From: Seriola aureovittata
Lineage: Eukaryota; Chordata; Actinopteri; Carangiformes; Carangidae
Assembly (NCBI RefSeq): GCF_021018895.1
Contig: NC_079372.1
Location: 17,230,318-17,294,317, forward strand
Direction: 5' to 3'
DNA length: 64,000 nucleotides
The notes below the pieces were generated by a model, which was not told the origin of the DNA, did not search any database, and worked only from the letters and a program-made list of their open reading frames with translations. Numbering within the stretch: position 1 is the stretch's first letter; each line of letters begins with the position of its first letter. Positions 45,813 through 57,239 of the stretch are shown piece by piece. The position numbers and the translations under genes are program-made.

Positions 45813-48800
45813 CTACATGGCTGTCTTACTGGGGTTGTCGGGGTCGAAGGTCATGATCTCCATGTGGATAAGACCTGATTGGATTAAAAAAAGAAAAAAA
45901 GGAAAGTGCCGACTTTATTTTAGTACAGAGTATATTGTGGTACTTTTACAAGTATTGATCATTTTTAAATACTGCAATACTTCAGATTTAATAAGAGAAT
46001 TTATTCCAGTGGTTCTCAAAGTAGGGTCCCGGGACCCTCAGGGGTCCTTGAGGGGGTTCCTGGCAAGAAGGGGAATAATTTATATTCACCTTAATTTCAT
46101 CCATAAGTAACACAATGACAGAATAGATGACTATTTGTTCTATGGGTTTCAAACACTTTCTGTAATAAAACATCTAAAAGCAAACATCTTATGTGATGGG
46201 GGTCCGTGGTCTAATTTGTTTCAGTTTCGGGTCCTTGATGTGAAAAAAGTTTGAGAGCCACTGATTTATTCTCCATTCTGGTTTCACTTTTCATATGTGT
46301 ACTGCAAGAGTCTCAACCTCCAAGTACCAGTCAGCTCCAGCCTGTCCTACACAGCCATACTTACTCTTCCACTCGCCAACAGCGAGCTCCAGGCTCTCGA
46401 AGGAGTCGTCGTACGTCTCGGAGTCCGGCTCACACTCTGGGTCATGATATTCAGCCAGGAAGGGATGGGACAATCCCTGCTTAGCTGTCAGCCTGGTCTC
46501 TGGATCCAGCAGCAGCATCCCCTCCATTAGATCTACAGCTGGAAACATCGAGACAGAAAACAGAAAACTTTTACTATATTTGAAAGAAACCACCACTTGG
46601 CCATGAGGCTGAAGTTTCTGGCTTTTTTGACACAGAACCTATTTTAAAGTTAAATCTCCCCACTCACTGCAGTTTTAAGAGTCACTACATCTCCAATTGT
46701 TATAAATTTATAGCAGTAAGAAATTATATTGGTGACTATCTAGTTCAAAGAAGTCATAATAGAGAAGTTGGGTGCATATTTCATATACAAGATTTTTTTT
46801 TTAATTATGAGTGGAGCATGATGAAGTCTTAATCTTAGCGAAAATTTAAGACATGTAAAGAGATTAAGGGTTCTTTTTTCTTTCTTTCTCTTTATCAATT
46901 TAAGCATAATATATTTCATTTGAAGTCAACAAGTAGAAGCAGTTCAATGCACCATTTTCATCCATGGATGGAAACACTTCCTTGAAGTTTTTCTTTTTTT
47001 GCAGAGGGAGACCTTGCACATATGACTGCGCCTGGAAAACAGGTGATAAAGGTTATATTTTATTTCAAACCAAGAGCTTATAACAAAGAAAAGACCATAA
47101 CAAAAAAAGAGCAAAGACACAAAGATATGTAAAATAAAAGTAATTTTCCACTGATATCTGCATCTATGCGTTGGCTTCAATACCAAATATGAGGTCAACA
47201 AGCTGCAGATGTAAGATGGAAAAATATGACACGTAGACAAGAGAAAACTCACATCTTTGCTCTGCATCTTCTGAACCAGGGACGAGTCTGGTGTTCCTGT
47301 CAGGTGGAGGATCTTTTTCAGCTGATCAATACCTGCACAGGCTGGTTAGGGAAGCCTCTGAATGCACAGCATGCAGCATGTAAATCTCATGTCAGAGCGG
47401 TCACATGTATGGAAGACATAGTTTAAAGGGCTAATTTGTATGTTTTCTCTGCCTTTCAGTTGAAAAATTTGTATTCAAGACCAAACCAAGATCCCCCTAA
47501 TGACATCATCAGATAATCTTCACACATCTCCCGCCACAGCCACAGAGGCCATTAAACAACAGTTTTACAGTCTGAATATGACAAATAAACTGACCTTTAT
47601 GTGTAAAATAGAGTCTAACAATGCTGGACCTGTTTTCAGAAATCCTATGTTTTAAACATTAAAGGAGGGACAGGGTGAGTTTCCTGCTGCTCTAGTTGAA
47701 CCAAAGACTGTAAATAAAGATAGATGTAGCCTTTGTGACGTCAGGCACAGGTTTCTGAGGCGATGTTTTGAAGTATCACCATCTTGGTGAGTCCTAACTC
47801 CCGGCTAATCCCAAAATGGGCAAAAAGGTGGGGCGAGTGAGGAGCTGACACTTTGGTGCATGCTGATTTGTAGCAAGCATACACTCACCCACCTGTCACT
47901 CAAAGTGGCCACGCTCCCAATTACACATAACTTTAAGCCTTAATAAAATCTAAACAGGTGAGATGTATTTAAAAAAATGTCATTTCAATATGGGAGTCTA
48001 TGGGGATTGACTTGCTTTTGGAGTCAGCCTCAAGTGGCCATTAGAGGAACTGCAGTTGTTGTAATGTCCATGTTGGCTTCATTCTTCAGCCCTGGCGGTT
48101 GCTGCTTGAGTTGAACATGCACAGCTTTAGTACAACCCACTGTGCTGAATGTGATAGGATACTGTCATGTCCTGGGAAAAGCACCTTGCCAGTAATCATC
48201 TCTGCCAGGATACAGGCGGCTGACCAGACATCCACTGTGAGGGACAGAGAATTTTATTAATAAAAATGTAATATTTTGTCGTAGCATCCTGCATTATTCT
48301 GCTATATTTTTTTCTTTAATAAAATGACTATTTGTATTAAAGGAAGATAATATTATTACCTGTCTGACTGTAGTGCATCCAGTTGAATATGACCTCTGGT
48401 GCTCTGTACCAGCGGGTCACAACATAACCAGTCATTTCACTCTCTGTCTGTCTTGCCAAACCAAAATCCAGGATCTGGGAACAGTGACAGTTAGCTTCAC
48501 CACTGACAATCTGAAGTAATCTCCACAATTGATTTTTCAAAGGTCAAAGAATTTCAAAAAGGTTGAGTTAAATATTTAAAAAGTAAAATGTAAATTGCTG
48601 AAGCTGATCATCATCTTAATTGTTTTTTTGTTTGTTATTTTTTACCTACCTTTAATTCACAGTTTTCATTCACAGCAAGGTTACCGGGCTTCAGATCCTG
48701 AAATCAAACCACATGAGGTTTCTTAAAAGCACAAAGCCTCTTGCAGTAAATAAAATATGAAATGGTTAAAGCAATACTTCGACACTTTGTGAAATACGCT

Positions 48801-51800
48801 CCCTTGTTCCCTTGGTGAGAGTTAGATGAAAAGACTGATACCACTCTTGTGTCTGTTTGCTAAATATGAAGCTACATGCAGCAGCACAGTTAGCCTAGCT
48901 TAGCATGAAGAGTGGAAACAGCTAGCCAGGCTCTGTCCAAATTCCTACAAGCTCCTTTAACGCTCACAAATGAACATGCTACATTCAGTTTGCAATGTTG
49001 GGCAAGATATTTGAAACAGGAAGTGCTGCTTATCTAGCAGTGGAACTGAACACAGAGCAGAAACACTTTCTTGACGACATTAATCGCTACAGGAGTCTTG
49101 GTCGTGGTTGCATGTGCTTGTTAGAACTTAACACTGTCTTGGCCACGGAAACACTGAACGACTCCCTCCCACAACCACAACAAAACATGAATGACATTAC
49201 ACCTGAACACAACATTAATAAAACAACAACAACTTCTTTTGTTACTGAGCCCAGGTCCAGCAAAGCCGCCTTGAAACGACAACCCATATCCAAACCCTTC
49301 ATGGTCATGAAATTGAAACACACTCACTTTTAAGACCCATGTGGAACTGAAGGTAAAAATTAGATTTTTGTACAGAAACAGATCATGTATCTCGTCTAGT
49401 CGAAAGACCATTATACGATCTAAAATCTCGTCTGCTCTTGAAAATGGCTGAAGCCTCTCGACTCTGTGTATCACAGCGCACTGCGCTTCATCTAAGGTGA
49501 CACTTTACTCACTCACCATTGCATCCCATGTGAAAAGGTGGGTTGGTCCTCCTTAACAAATAGAAGGGAGCCGCATTGTGTGTTGTTTATTTCTAAAACT
49601 GTCTAGTTATCTCCGCTCTTACATTTAAATACAGCACTTACAACGTCAGGTCACAGGACATTTTAACTTGCTCACAAGGAACTCAGAAAAACTGGATTCA
49701 ACTACTGTGCTGCATAGAAATGGAAAGAGCTCCAAAACAATATGAAGTTACATTCTCTTATTTCACTGGAACATTTTAAAAGGTTGTGCTCATGTTTCTA
49801 CAATCACACTTGCACATGCTTTTCTTTTCTTATGTGAAAATGTATAATGTATGTCTGTGAATTATCTGTGTCCATTTTAATGCCTGTGAATTTGTGCGTG
49901 TCTGTCGATGTAAACACTGTATATGTCTATTTTTGTACACAGGTCTCTCTTGAAAAACAGATCCCGATCTCAGTGAGACAACCTGTTTAAATAAAGGATT
50001 TAATAATAATTTTACTGATGTATTACTGCACAGCGCTGGTCAACTGTTTAATCCGTATAGTAATGGAAGTATAAAAAAGTGAAGTTGTGGTTATACTGAG
50101 GGGGTTTTGTGTGGGATGGAGGGGCGCAGTGACTTCAGGAAGTCGTTAGCTGTTTCCCCATATTTCCAGTCTTTATGCTAAACTAAGTGGCTGCTGCCTC
50201 CAGCTTCATATTTAACAGCAAGAAAGTGTAGAATTGTATTTTCCATAATGTTGAACTGTTCTTTTAAGTGTATGACACACGCTGATTATGAGGGAGACGT
50301 GGAGGGTACAGTAAGTGGTGTATTATAAAAAGGTTCAAATACCAACCCGATGAATGATCCCTGCAGAATGAATATACTGTGAAGGAGGAGAAGACAGATT
50401 ATAGATTATAGATTGCAGAATACAGACAAACTAAACTGTACATACACAGTAATGTTTGTGGGCAGAGCAGGTAGACGCACACGCTTATCACCCTCTGGCT
50501 CTCTGAATGCGAGGGTTGTGTTTGTGTTTTGTGCGTCCCTATGGGCGTCATATAAAACATCCTGTAGTATAAGAATGAGGTAAATCAATATATAAACACT
50601 TACCTGGAGTCCTCTTAAAAGCTGGTAGAAAAGGTATGTGATGATGCGATCAGTTAAGCGCTTCCTCTTCATAATGTGACCAAGATCCTGGGCCACAAAT
50701 GGCATCACCATATAACTAGAGAGAGAGAAGAAAAGGCATAAATAAACAGAAATAGATGAACGGACACAAAGTTGCCCTCAGCACTGTGGCTGATAAGAGC
50801 TTGTTACTATGCTGAGGAAATACATCAGTGCAAAAAAAAAAACAAAACAAACAAGAATAAGCTTGCTCTCGTTCATCACACACACTGAACTTCTCATGCA
50901 TGCACACACACGCACGTAGAGTGTCAACAAGCTGCAGCAACTCGCAGAAGAATGTGGCTCCTGACTCCCCAACTCACAAGGTTTGGAATTTCTCCAGTGT
51001 GGAGTCAGGTGTGAAGACGTCGAGGAGGCAGATCACCTTCAAGGAAAAAACACAGTGAAGACATTAACATAGAACATGACTGTTCATTCACAGACCTATG
51101 AAACACATAGTAAACATCTGTGTAAACATCTGGCTTAAATGTTATATTTCTGTTGCCTCTCTGTTTCTAAGGTATAACAGCCTCTATCTTTAATCTACGC
51201 AGTCACTGCTGTGATGTTTCTGCACTGCATTTCCCAGAGATCCCCTCTGCAGGACTTGTGCATCTAGTACTGACATCATTGTCAAGGGTGCACTACAAAC
51301 AATGAAAACGTGTACCTCAAAACCTGGTGGACAAAATTTCACAAAACTTGGCGCACATGTTCTGGTGGCGAGTATAAACCAAAGTCTGAAGTGCCGTATT
51401 GATTAATGAGAGTGAGTGTGGCCTATTCATCAATATCTGCTATTGTAAGCCTTTGCTCAATGTGTAGAGAGCTGGAACGAGCCAGAGACACGAAAATTGT
51501 CAGTGTATGAAGAAATAATATTCATCTACTTTGCATAATTAACCCGCGACAACGCCACTTGTGGCTACAGTTGTATTTCCTGTTTGACCTCATGTTCATC
51601 AGTTCTAAACAGAAAACGACAACACAAGATATAAAGTTCATGCAGGTTTTTTCTTGCCGAGTCTCCATATGACAAAAGATTTTAAATAAAGTCAAAACTC
51701 ATTGAATATGGTGTCCTGCAAAGACTAAAAGACCATTATGTGAGTGTTTGTAGTTCCTCAACGGTTTTCAGTGAAACTACTGAATCATGAGGGCTGCTGT

Positions 51801-53774
51801 CCGGGACCATCAATCACATTATGGGCTTTTGTTTAACGGTCAACAAAGTTTGTTTATTCTCAAAATTGAACAGTTTTTGTAAGAGAAAGAGGAAAAATGG
51901 AGAAGATTGTGAGCAAAATTAAAACTTCAGTAGCTCATCTGAATGTCTTATATAAAATGAGGTGACTTTACATAATAGAATCACAGTGTATTATAACACA
52001 TTCACATCTTAGGAATATGACAGGGAGTCTGTGGTGCTTAGACAGGCGATTGTATTGTATTGTATCATATTAATAAAGTTTTTTTCATGTAATTGTGTCC
52101 ACCCTCAAAAACCAGCCATACCCACTTCCTGTCAGGCTCTTACGTTTTCATGCTGTATGTGGCGGAGCAGCCGGAGCTCCCTGTAGGCCCGTTTGGCATG
52201 GATGAGGGACTGGAAAGGCCGATACAGCTTCTTGATGGCCACCTTGTCCTTGGTCTTCTGGTCAATGGCGGAGCTATAAGTGGCAATAAAACATAGTATT
52301 AAACACACAGTGTGTAACTTCTGCTGCTAGGCAGTGATGTCATGAAATAGCGAGGGGTCATGGGAGTTGTCAGAACAAACCCACCAGGTGATTATAACCA
52401 GTAGAAACACTGAATAGAGTAGTTTTACATTTAAAGTCAGTGTTTTGCCGAAGCTATACAGCAGACATGAGACATCAGGAAGCGGCTGGGGGCTGAGCTG
52501 TCCAACATTTGCCTGGCTTTTTTCTCTGACAACTCAAAGACTTAAACATTCAATGACTAAAATCATCCTTCATCCGGTTAAAAAGCATAATTGAAAACTA
52601 AAACTAAAAAAAAAATTAAAAAAAATGTGGCTTAAAATTCAATTTTGAGCTTCTGGCAGGCATCCTGGAGGAGGACGTATGAGGAGAGTATAATGCTGTC
52701 CAGTACAACAACACCACTCGATGCGGAAACATCACAGGCATCACAAAAGTAGAACCTAATGGCAGAGCAGTCTTCTACTCTATATAGGCATACTTCACGC
52801 AGTGGGCACTGAGTGTGTAATAAAGGCACACAGTCAACTTGCTCATGAAATAACTCATGGTTGATGTAGTCTAGGGCTGCATATAATGATTATTGTCATT
52901 ATCAATCAATCTTGTGTTTTCTTATTTATTTATTAATTTTGATTACTTGATTAATTGTTTCATCTATCTTTCCCCAGAAGCAAAGGTGACGTATGATAAG
53001 ATCTAGTCTGTCAGTGGCTTATCATTATATGGAGCTGTGTCTGAGATAGCTGGGATTCCTGTATAGGCTGGCCTTGTTCTGTGTAGGGTGGGGGGAAGAT
53101 TCTTGTCGTATCGGAGGACCTGTATTGACTTGCTGACTTGCCTCAGGTGGACAATAGATGCTTCTGTTAGAAGATGTCAGAGTAATCTGCGCCTCTTGGA
53201 CTTCATGCAACAAACTCCGGGAGTGGAATGCAGACTTGAGGCCTACACAGCCTATAGAAAATCATTTGTGATGCAAAGCATTTGAATATTGATAGTGAGC
53301 AACAAAGGCGAGCACCTTCGACCATCTGCACAACAGTATGAAGCTGTGTCTGTGCGTTTGATCATGTTTACCAGTGTTCCTACTGTATGTTGGGAGTGGA
53401 TTAAGTGTCATTTTAAATACCTTTATGTGCTTTAATGCGTTCATTCTCCTATGAGGAATAGGTTTACCCTCGGATAGGATTAATTGTCAGTATAAGGCAG
53501 AAGAAAAAGATTTTTATGAGAGAAAAAAAGGCCCAAACACTCTGCATTTTGCTCTACAAAAGAAGAAACAAACACTGGCACAACGGTACTTTCCTCGCCA
53601 GTGGCTGAAGTCCTGCGCCCCCTCCCCGGGTTAAACTCACCAAACTGTCCCGTAAGCTCCGGAGCCGATCGACCGCAGCGTCGTGTATCTCTCCGGGATG
53701 TCCCACGTTGTTTTTTGGACCTCCAATCTGTGAAACCCCGGTCTGACGGGGGAATCCTTCACCGGAGACTCCAT
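45813..53774 (-). CDS. p38-family MAP kinase (mapk12/mapk13 group), complete, 12 coding exons
   Basis: Stress-activated Ser/Thr kinase, phosphorylated on Thr and Tyr by MKK3/6-type kinases. Exons, 5' to 3' on the minus strand: 53774-53641, 52273-52144, 51036-50978, 50715-50604, 50376-50347, 48697-48650, 48474-48360, 48234-48163, 47332-47253, 47031-46953, 46538-46365, 45874-45813. Lengths 134, 130, 59, 112, 30, 48, 115, 72, 80, 79, 174, 62; internal exon lengths follow the standard p38 pattern. Product 364 aa. Seen: GSGAYG loop 37-42, catalytic K59, E77, HRD 154-156, DFG 174-176, activation motif T186-G187-Y188, APE 196-198. Gatekeeper M112 (FYMVMPF), PGNLAVN and MTGYVVTRW place it with p38 gamma/delta rather than alpha/beta. 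KKLYRPFQS and FTPDSTL look gamma-like, but the C-terminus differs from mammalian forms, so mapk12 versus mapk13 stays open. Subdomain IX has Ala in place of the usual Gly. All junctions GT-AG. Confidence 0.93.
46007..46263. mobile_element. Non-autonomous hAT-type MITE with perfect target duplication
   Basis: 257 bp starting CAGTGGTTCTCAAA and ending TTTGAGAGCCACTG, a 14-bp terminal inverted repeat with one mismatch. Exactly the same 8 bp, ATTTATTC, lies directly outside both ends (45999-46006 and 46264-46271). An 8-bp duplication with CAGTGG ends is the mark of hAT transposition. It has no coding capacity and sits in intron 11 of the p38 gene, between exons 12 and 11. Confidence 0.93.
47690..48115. 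repeat. Dispersed teleost repeat in p38 intron 8 (CAAGTGGCCATTAGAGGAACTG type)
   Basis: Contains AAAGACTGTAAATAAAGATAG, TGTGACGTCAGGCACAGG, TTTTGGAGTCAGCCTC, AAGTGGCCATTAGAGGAACTG and TTCATTCTTCAGCCCTGGCGG. I recognise this order from many fish loci. It ends about 50 bp from exon 8. The element class (MITE or SINE) is not settled from this copy. Confidence 0.6.
48755..50275. repeat. Inverted-arm repeat (family C) split by a 1-kb insertion, in p38 intron 5
   Basis: The left arm (48755-48945) holds AAGCAATACTTCGACACTTT, GAGAGTTAGATGAAAAGAC, AATATGAAGCTACATGCAGC and AGTGGAAACAGCTAGCC. The right arm (50145-50275) is its approximate reverse complement: TAGCTGTTTCCCCATATTTC, CCAGTCTTTATGCTAAAC, CAGCTTCATATTTAACAGC, AAGAAAGTGTAGAATTGTAT and GTTGAACTGTTCTTTTAAG. 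The left part runs to about 48992 and the element resumes at about 50046, so roughly 1.05 kb is foreign. Confidence 0.65.
48993..50045 (+). mobile_element. Insertion with a LINE-like 3' end, nested in repeat family C
   Basis: The right part (about 49,930-50,012) reads GTACACAGGTCTCTCTTGAA, AAACAGATCCCGATCTCAGT, GAGACAACCTGTTTAAATAAA and GGATTTAATAATAAT. This resembles the 3' UTR and short AT-rich tail of fish LINEs as I recall them. The left part holds a 112-codon + frame (48995-49333) with no recognised domain. No perfect long target duplication is visible; only GTTT is shared by the two junctions. It is probably a 5'-truncated retroposon. Confidence 0.45.
52310..52610. repeat. Dispersed repeat fragment in p38 intron 1 (AACTTCTGCTGCTAGGCAGTG type)
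   Basis: Reads TGTGTAACTTCTGCTGCTAG, GCAGTGATGTCATGAAATAG, CGAGGGGTCATGGGAGTTGT. I have seen this order in other teleost introns. Boundaries are uncertain. Confidence 0.4.
52665..52830. repeat. Repeat family D, copy 1
   Basis: Shares TATAATGCTGTCCAGTACAACAACACCAC (seen here at 52689-52717), CATCACAAAAGTAGAAC, GGCAGAGCAG and CTACTCTATATAGGCATA with the region 55840-56010. The class is unknown. It lies in p38 intron 1. Confidence 0.6.
52872..52975. repeat. Dispersed repeat fragment (AGGGCTGCATATAATGATTATT type)
   Basis: Reads CTAGGGCTGCATATAATGAT, TATTGTCATTATCAATCAAT, TTGATTACTTGATTAATTG and TTTCATCTAT. It is a decayed copy of a very common fish repeat that begins GGGCTGCAACTAA. It lies in p38 intron 1. 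Confidence 0.6.
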
Positions 53775-53850
53775 GGCTCTGTATCGTTCCCGGAGTTTCA
53801 ACCTGACAGGTGAGATCTGGCAGCGAAGGTAAGAGCAGCGTAAAGAAACG

Positions 53851-53877
53851 CCCCCCCCCCCCCCCCCCCCCCCCCCC
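53851..53877 (-). repeat. 27-base G tract (C on + strand) just upstream of the p38 start codon
   Basis: 27 uninterrupted C on the given strand, so G on the coding strand of the kinase gene, ending 77 bases before its ATG. It is either in the 5' UTR or in the proximal promoter. Such a tract can form a G-quadruplex and is also a place where base counts from sequencing are often wrong. Confidence 0.9.
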
Positions 53878-54594
53878 AGCGTCATATGGGGAGTTGTCAT
53901 TCACATAACCTGCGGTTGTCAATACGAGCTGACACATTTCTGTTGTTTTAGACAAACGCAGCATCAGCATTTAAGCTACTGGCATCTATTTTCTAAATAA
54001 TATTTTCAAGATGATATTGCAGAATGATTTAGTTTTTGTTGCATTAAATGGTTAAACGGTTTCTAACAGGAATCATTTTGAATAATCATTGACAGCGCAT
54101 GTGTCTGCCAACACTGAAGATCACAGTATGCTAGCCAAGACATTACTACACGAGTGAACTTCCGGTGCCATATTGGTTGACATGTGACCAGCCTGTGTTA
54201 GTGAATGTAGAATAAGAAATCCATCAACACACAAGTTCCAGGAAGAATTAATTGAATTAATTAATTTATGTAGCAATGGATTGATTTCATTTCAGAAATG
54301 TCATTTACAAATATTTATAACTGTGACTCAGTTCAGACCATCATCTCTGGTGTCATTGAATTGTTTTTAACTGTTGGTGAGCTGATTGGATCCTTTTTAA
54401 CTTACTTGGCATGAAAATATACTTTTACATGTTTTTTACAACTACATTAGGGTTAAGGTTAGCATATTAGCAATGACAGCCCCAGGTTTTCTAATCCGAG
54501 GGGTTGGATGCAATTTGGGAGATGTTTAGTTAGGACCCTCTGCTTTGGCTGTACAGTCTGTAATACAGAATGTTCTTGATACTTCAGGAAGCTG

Positions 54595-54890
54595 ATGAAG
54601 ACAGTGTGTCGCAGGACCTTGCTGTACAAAGGATGGAAATCAACAGTATCAAAACTAATACGTCAGAAGGCGCAGACGACACTGAAATCGTGGTGGAGGG
54701 AACGAAAGTTCTGACTGCTCTGGGTTAACTTTCCAAGGGCTTGTTCCATGCTCATTGGGTTGGCATACGCAGTGAATCTTGCCTATCCCAAGGAGCTCAG
54801 GTACACGTTTGACGCCTTCCAGAATCTCCTCCTCCAAAAGTGAAGATCCTCAAGAATAAGCTGCTGGCGTAAGAAAAGGCACCGTTACAG
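54595..54890 (+). pseudogene. Decayed 3' end of a fish-specific repeated gene (SAMD3-like family)
   Basis: One + frame reads TEIVVEGTKVLTALG (about 54680-54725). After a frameshift another reads RACSMLIGLAYAVNLAYPKE and then LRYTFDAFQNLLLQK, ended by TGA at 54840-54842, with KILKNKLLA continuing in the next frame. I recall the pattern ACAMLFGLIYALNLSYPKEL-YTFE-FQK near the C-terminus of a large uncharacterised family in fish, often labelled sterile alpha motif domain-containing protein 3-like. This copy has at least one frameshift and no visible intron, which suggests a retrocopy or a mobile-element-borne fragment. Confidence 0.65.
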
Positions 54891-57235
54891 ATTGAAAGAA
54901 CTCGTTAGGTCACTGTCAAAGCTGTCACATGGTCAGGTTTGAGGCCTTGTCGAATACAAGAGTTTCAGTGCTGCAGTTAATTGTTGTTCAGGTGGTTATT
55001 CAGAAAAATTTAATTATTCCATACTGATTTTGGGGGAGTGGCATCACGTTGTGACTTAATGTTTGCACAGGTTGCTGCTGTTTTACCGTGGGATTTTACT
55101 GTCTACACCAGGGATGCAGATTTAACATGTTTTAATTGAGGAATTTGAATTTGCACAAACAAATAATTGTGATTCAAATCCCATTTTAACAAGTAGTGAA
55201 GAAGTAAGGCAAATTGAAGTACTTGACCTTATTCCTAGACTCAAAGTCAGTCAACATGTGATATTTTAATTGCTTACATTTAGCTGTTTCAAAAACACAT
55301 GGGCCTTGAGCATTTCAATTGGCTCATATAATTAAAAAAAATATTTAAAAAAAACAGCATTTTTTTGCAGTCTGAAAACAAAGTCATAATTTAAATGCAC
55401 TAACACAACACTAAACCTTGAATCACATCCAACCGTCATCTGTGCCTATAATGCCCACAAGTGATGGGCAGAGGTCATAGAATGATGAAAGGCCCAATAC
55501 AAATTTACCAAAAATGATCATTAATACTCAAGGATATGCCTGAAACTCAGTACTTGTTTTTGTATGTTATATTATTATATATTTTTTTTAAAGATAGATA
55601 TATAGATGGATAGATAATAAAAATGTGAATAGGTCAAACGTTCTCATGTTCTCCAGATGTAAAAGGAACATGCTTTTATGGTACAAGCACCAACAAAAAT
55701 CACATTATATTCATTTTTATATTTGTGTTAGTGAAAAGGAAATGTGAAAATGACAATTCCAACTTCCAACATGGCTTATATTGCAAAACCTACATATCTT
55801 GCATATCTTTCAGCCCTAATAAATAGATAGATAGATAAAGCTGCCACATATAAAGGCAGTACAATGCCGTCCAGTGCAACACCATAAAACTATCAACTCA
55901 ATGCTAAAAAAAAGCATCATAAAAGTAGACTTTTAGGCAGAACAGTTGTATTGAATTTCTTTACTCTATATAGGAATATTATATAAAGTGTTTGATAAAG
56001 GTAGGCCTAGTTCTAAGTTAATATTATTCACTATAATAGTAAGTGAATAACCAGACTGTTTTTTTTTACTCCTCTTTTGTGTTTTTTGTATAATTAAAAA
56101 CTGAATTCTCTGATCCTTATATAAAAAATATCAGGCCTAAACAGTATTGGATACTTACACACACAACTTTATCACCACAATTCAGAGGCGATGTTGAGCC
56201 CACACCAGCAGGGGGCGGTCACATTTCATTCTAGTTAGCCTAGACAAGGAGGAGAGTCCTGACCCTTCACTCATTGTTCCTTTTTATCATGAATGATTTC
56301 AAAGCTGGAGTAAGTGACTCAAATAGGAAATGTTCCCAACTGTTTACCACAGCAGAACCAAATGACTATCAATGACACTGACAGTATAGAGCATAAAATA
56401 GACTATGCTGTACAGAGTGAGATGAATCTTTGATTTGTCAAAAACAGACCATCATCCAAATCCTTCTTTCTAAAAACACTGTTGAACTGTCAGTGTAGAC
56501 AAATACAGTCTCCACTATGTGTTGTGTGGGAAGTACTTTTCAATACAGGCAAGTTACAGCTCAGTGTCAAGCCCGCAGAAAACAGAGCTCTGTGATTGAG
56601 TAGCATTTTCAAAGTAAAACTCTTATGTTAGTGAGCTCATTTGAGTCATGGAAGTCACAGACTTGATAACAAAAAATAATAAAAACATTTCAAAAAGGTG
56701 GAAAAACACAGGAATATTCGTAAAGTCAAAGTAAAAGTCAAATTTACCTGACATTCCCTGTCTTTTTTCAGAGATGGGAAAACATTTTATTCTGATACTC
56801 AGTGAAAAATCTGTTTGAATAAAAATTTATGAATATGAAGACTTTTTTTATCAAAAACAAAATAAAATAAAACATTTTTGTTCTTAACTTGTGTTTGAAT
56901 CTTGAGTGAATTGGTTTTATTATGAAAGCTACAATACGGTCAGAGAGCAGCAGTGGTGGAAGATGTAAAGGTAGCAATACCAGGGAGCATCAAAACATAC
57001 AAAAAGAACCAAAACTGAAACTGCTTTTCTTTTATGCCAAATGGTCCATTTCAGAATAACATCTGTAAGCATCATTTTAATGTTGCAGCTGGTAAAGGGA
57101 TCTTCTAAAAGATCTTCTGTGGATTTAAAGGAGTATAATTGAGGCCTTAAACTGTCTCAGTGTCTTCATTCTCTTCATGTAATCCCCAATCCCTGTAATC
57201 TCTCGGTTTTTCAATTTGTTTTCGCACTTTATTTT
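54890..57235. other. Intergenic region between divergent genes
   Basis: Contains repeat family D copy 2 (55840-56010) and a fragment ending GCATATCTTTCAGCCCTAATA at 55801-55821. No exon was found. The p38 gene runs leftward and the inferred 57.6-kb gene rightward, so their promoters are about 3.4 kb apart. Confidence 0.5.
55840..56010. repeat. Repeat family D, copy 2
   Basis: TACAATGCCGTCCAGTGCAACACCA, GCATCATAAAAGTAGAC, GGCAGAACAG and TTACTCTATATAGGAATA match the copy at 52665-52830 in the same order and orientation, about 3.2 kb away. Confidence 0.6.
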
Positions 57236-57239
57236 GAAG

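Noticed and set aside
48995..49333. 112-codon + strand frame inside the insertion in p38 intron 5
   Set aside because: No recognised domain and no frame continuing into the LINE-like tail. It may be chance or a remnant, so it is not called a gene.
53637..53900. Kinase start at the ATG 42 codons upstream (53900)
   Set aside because: That frame runs through the G tract, coding a poly-Gly stretch of unstable length. The ATG at 53774 has a good context and gives the usual p38 N-terminal length.
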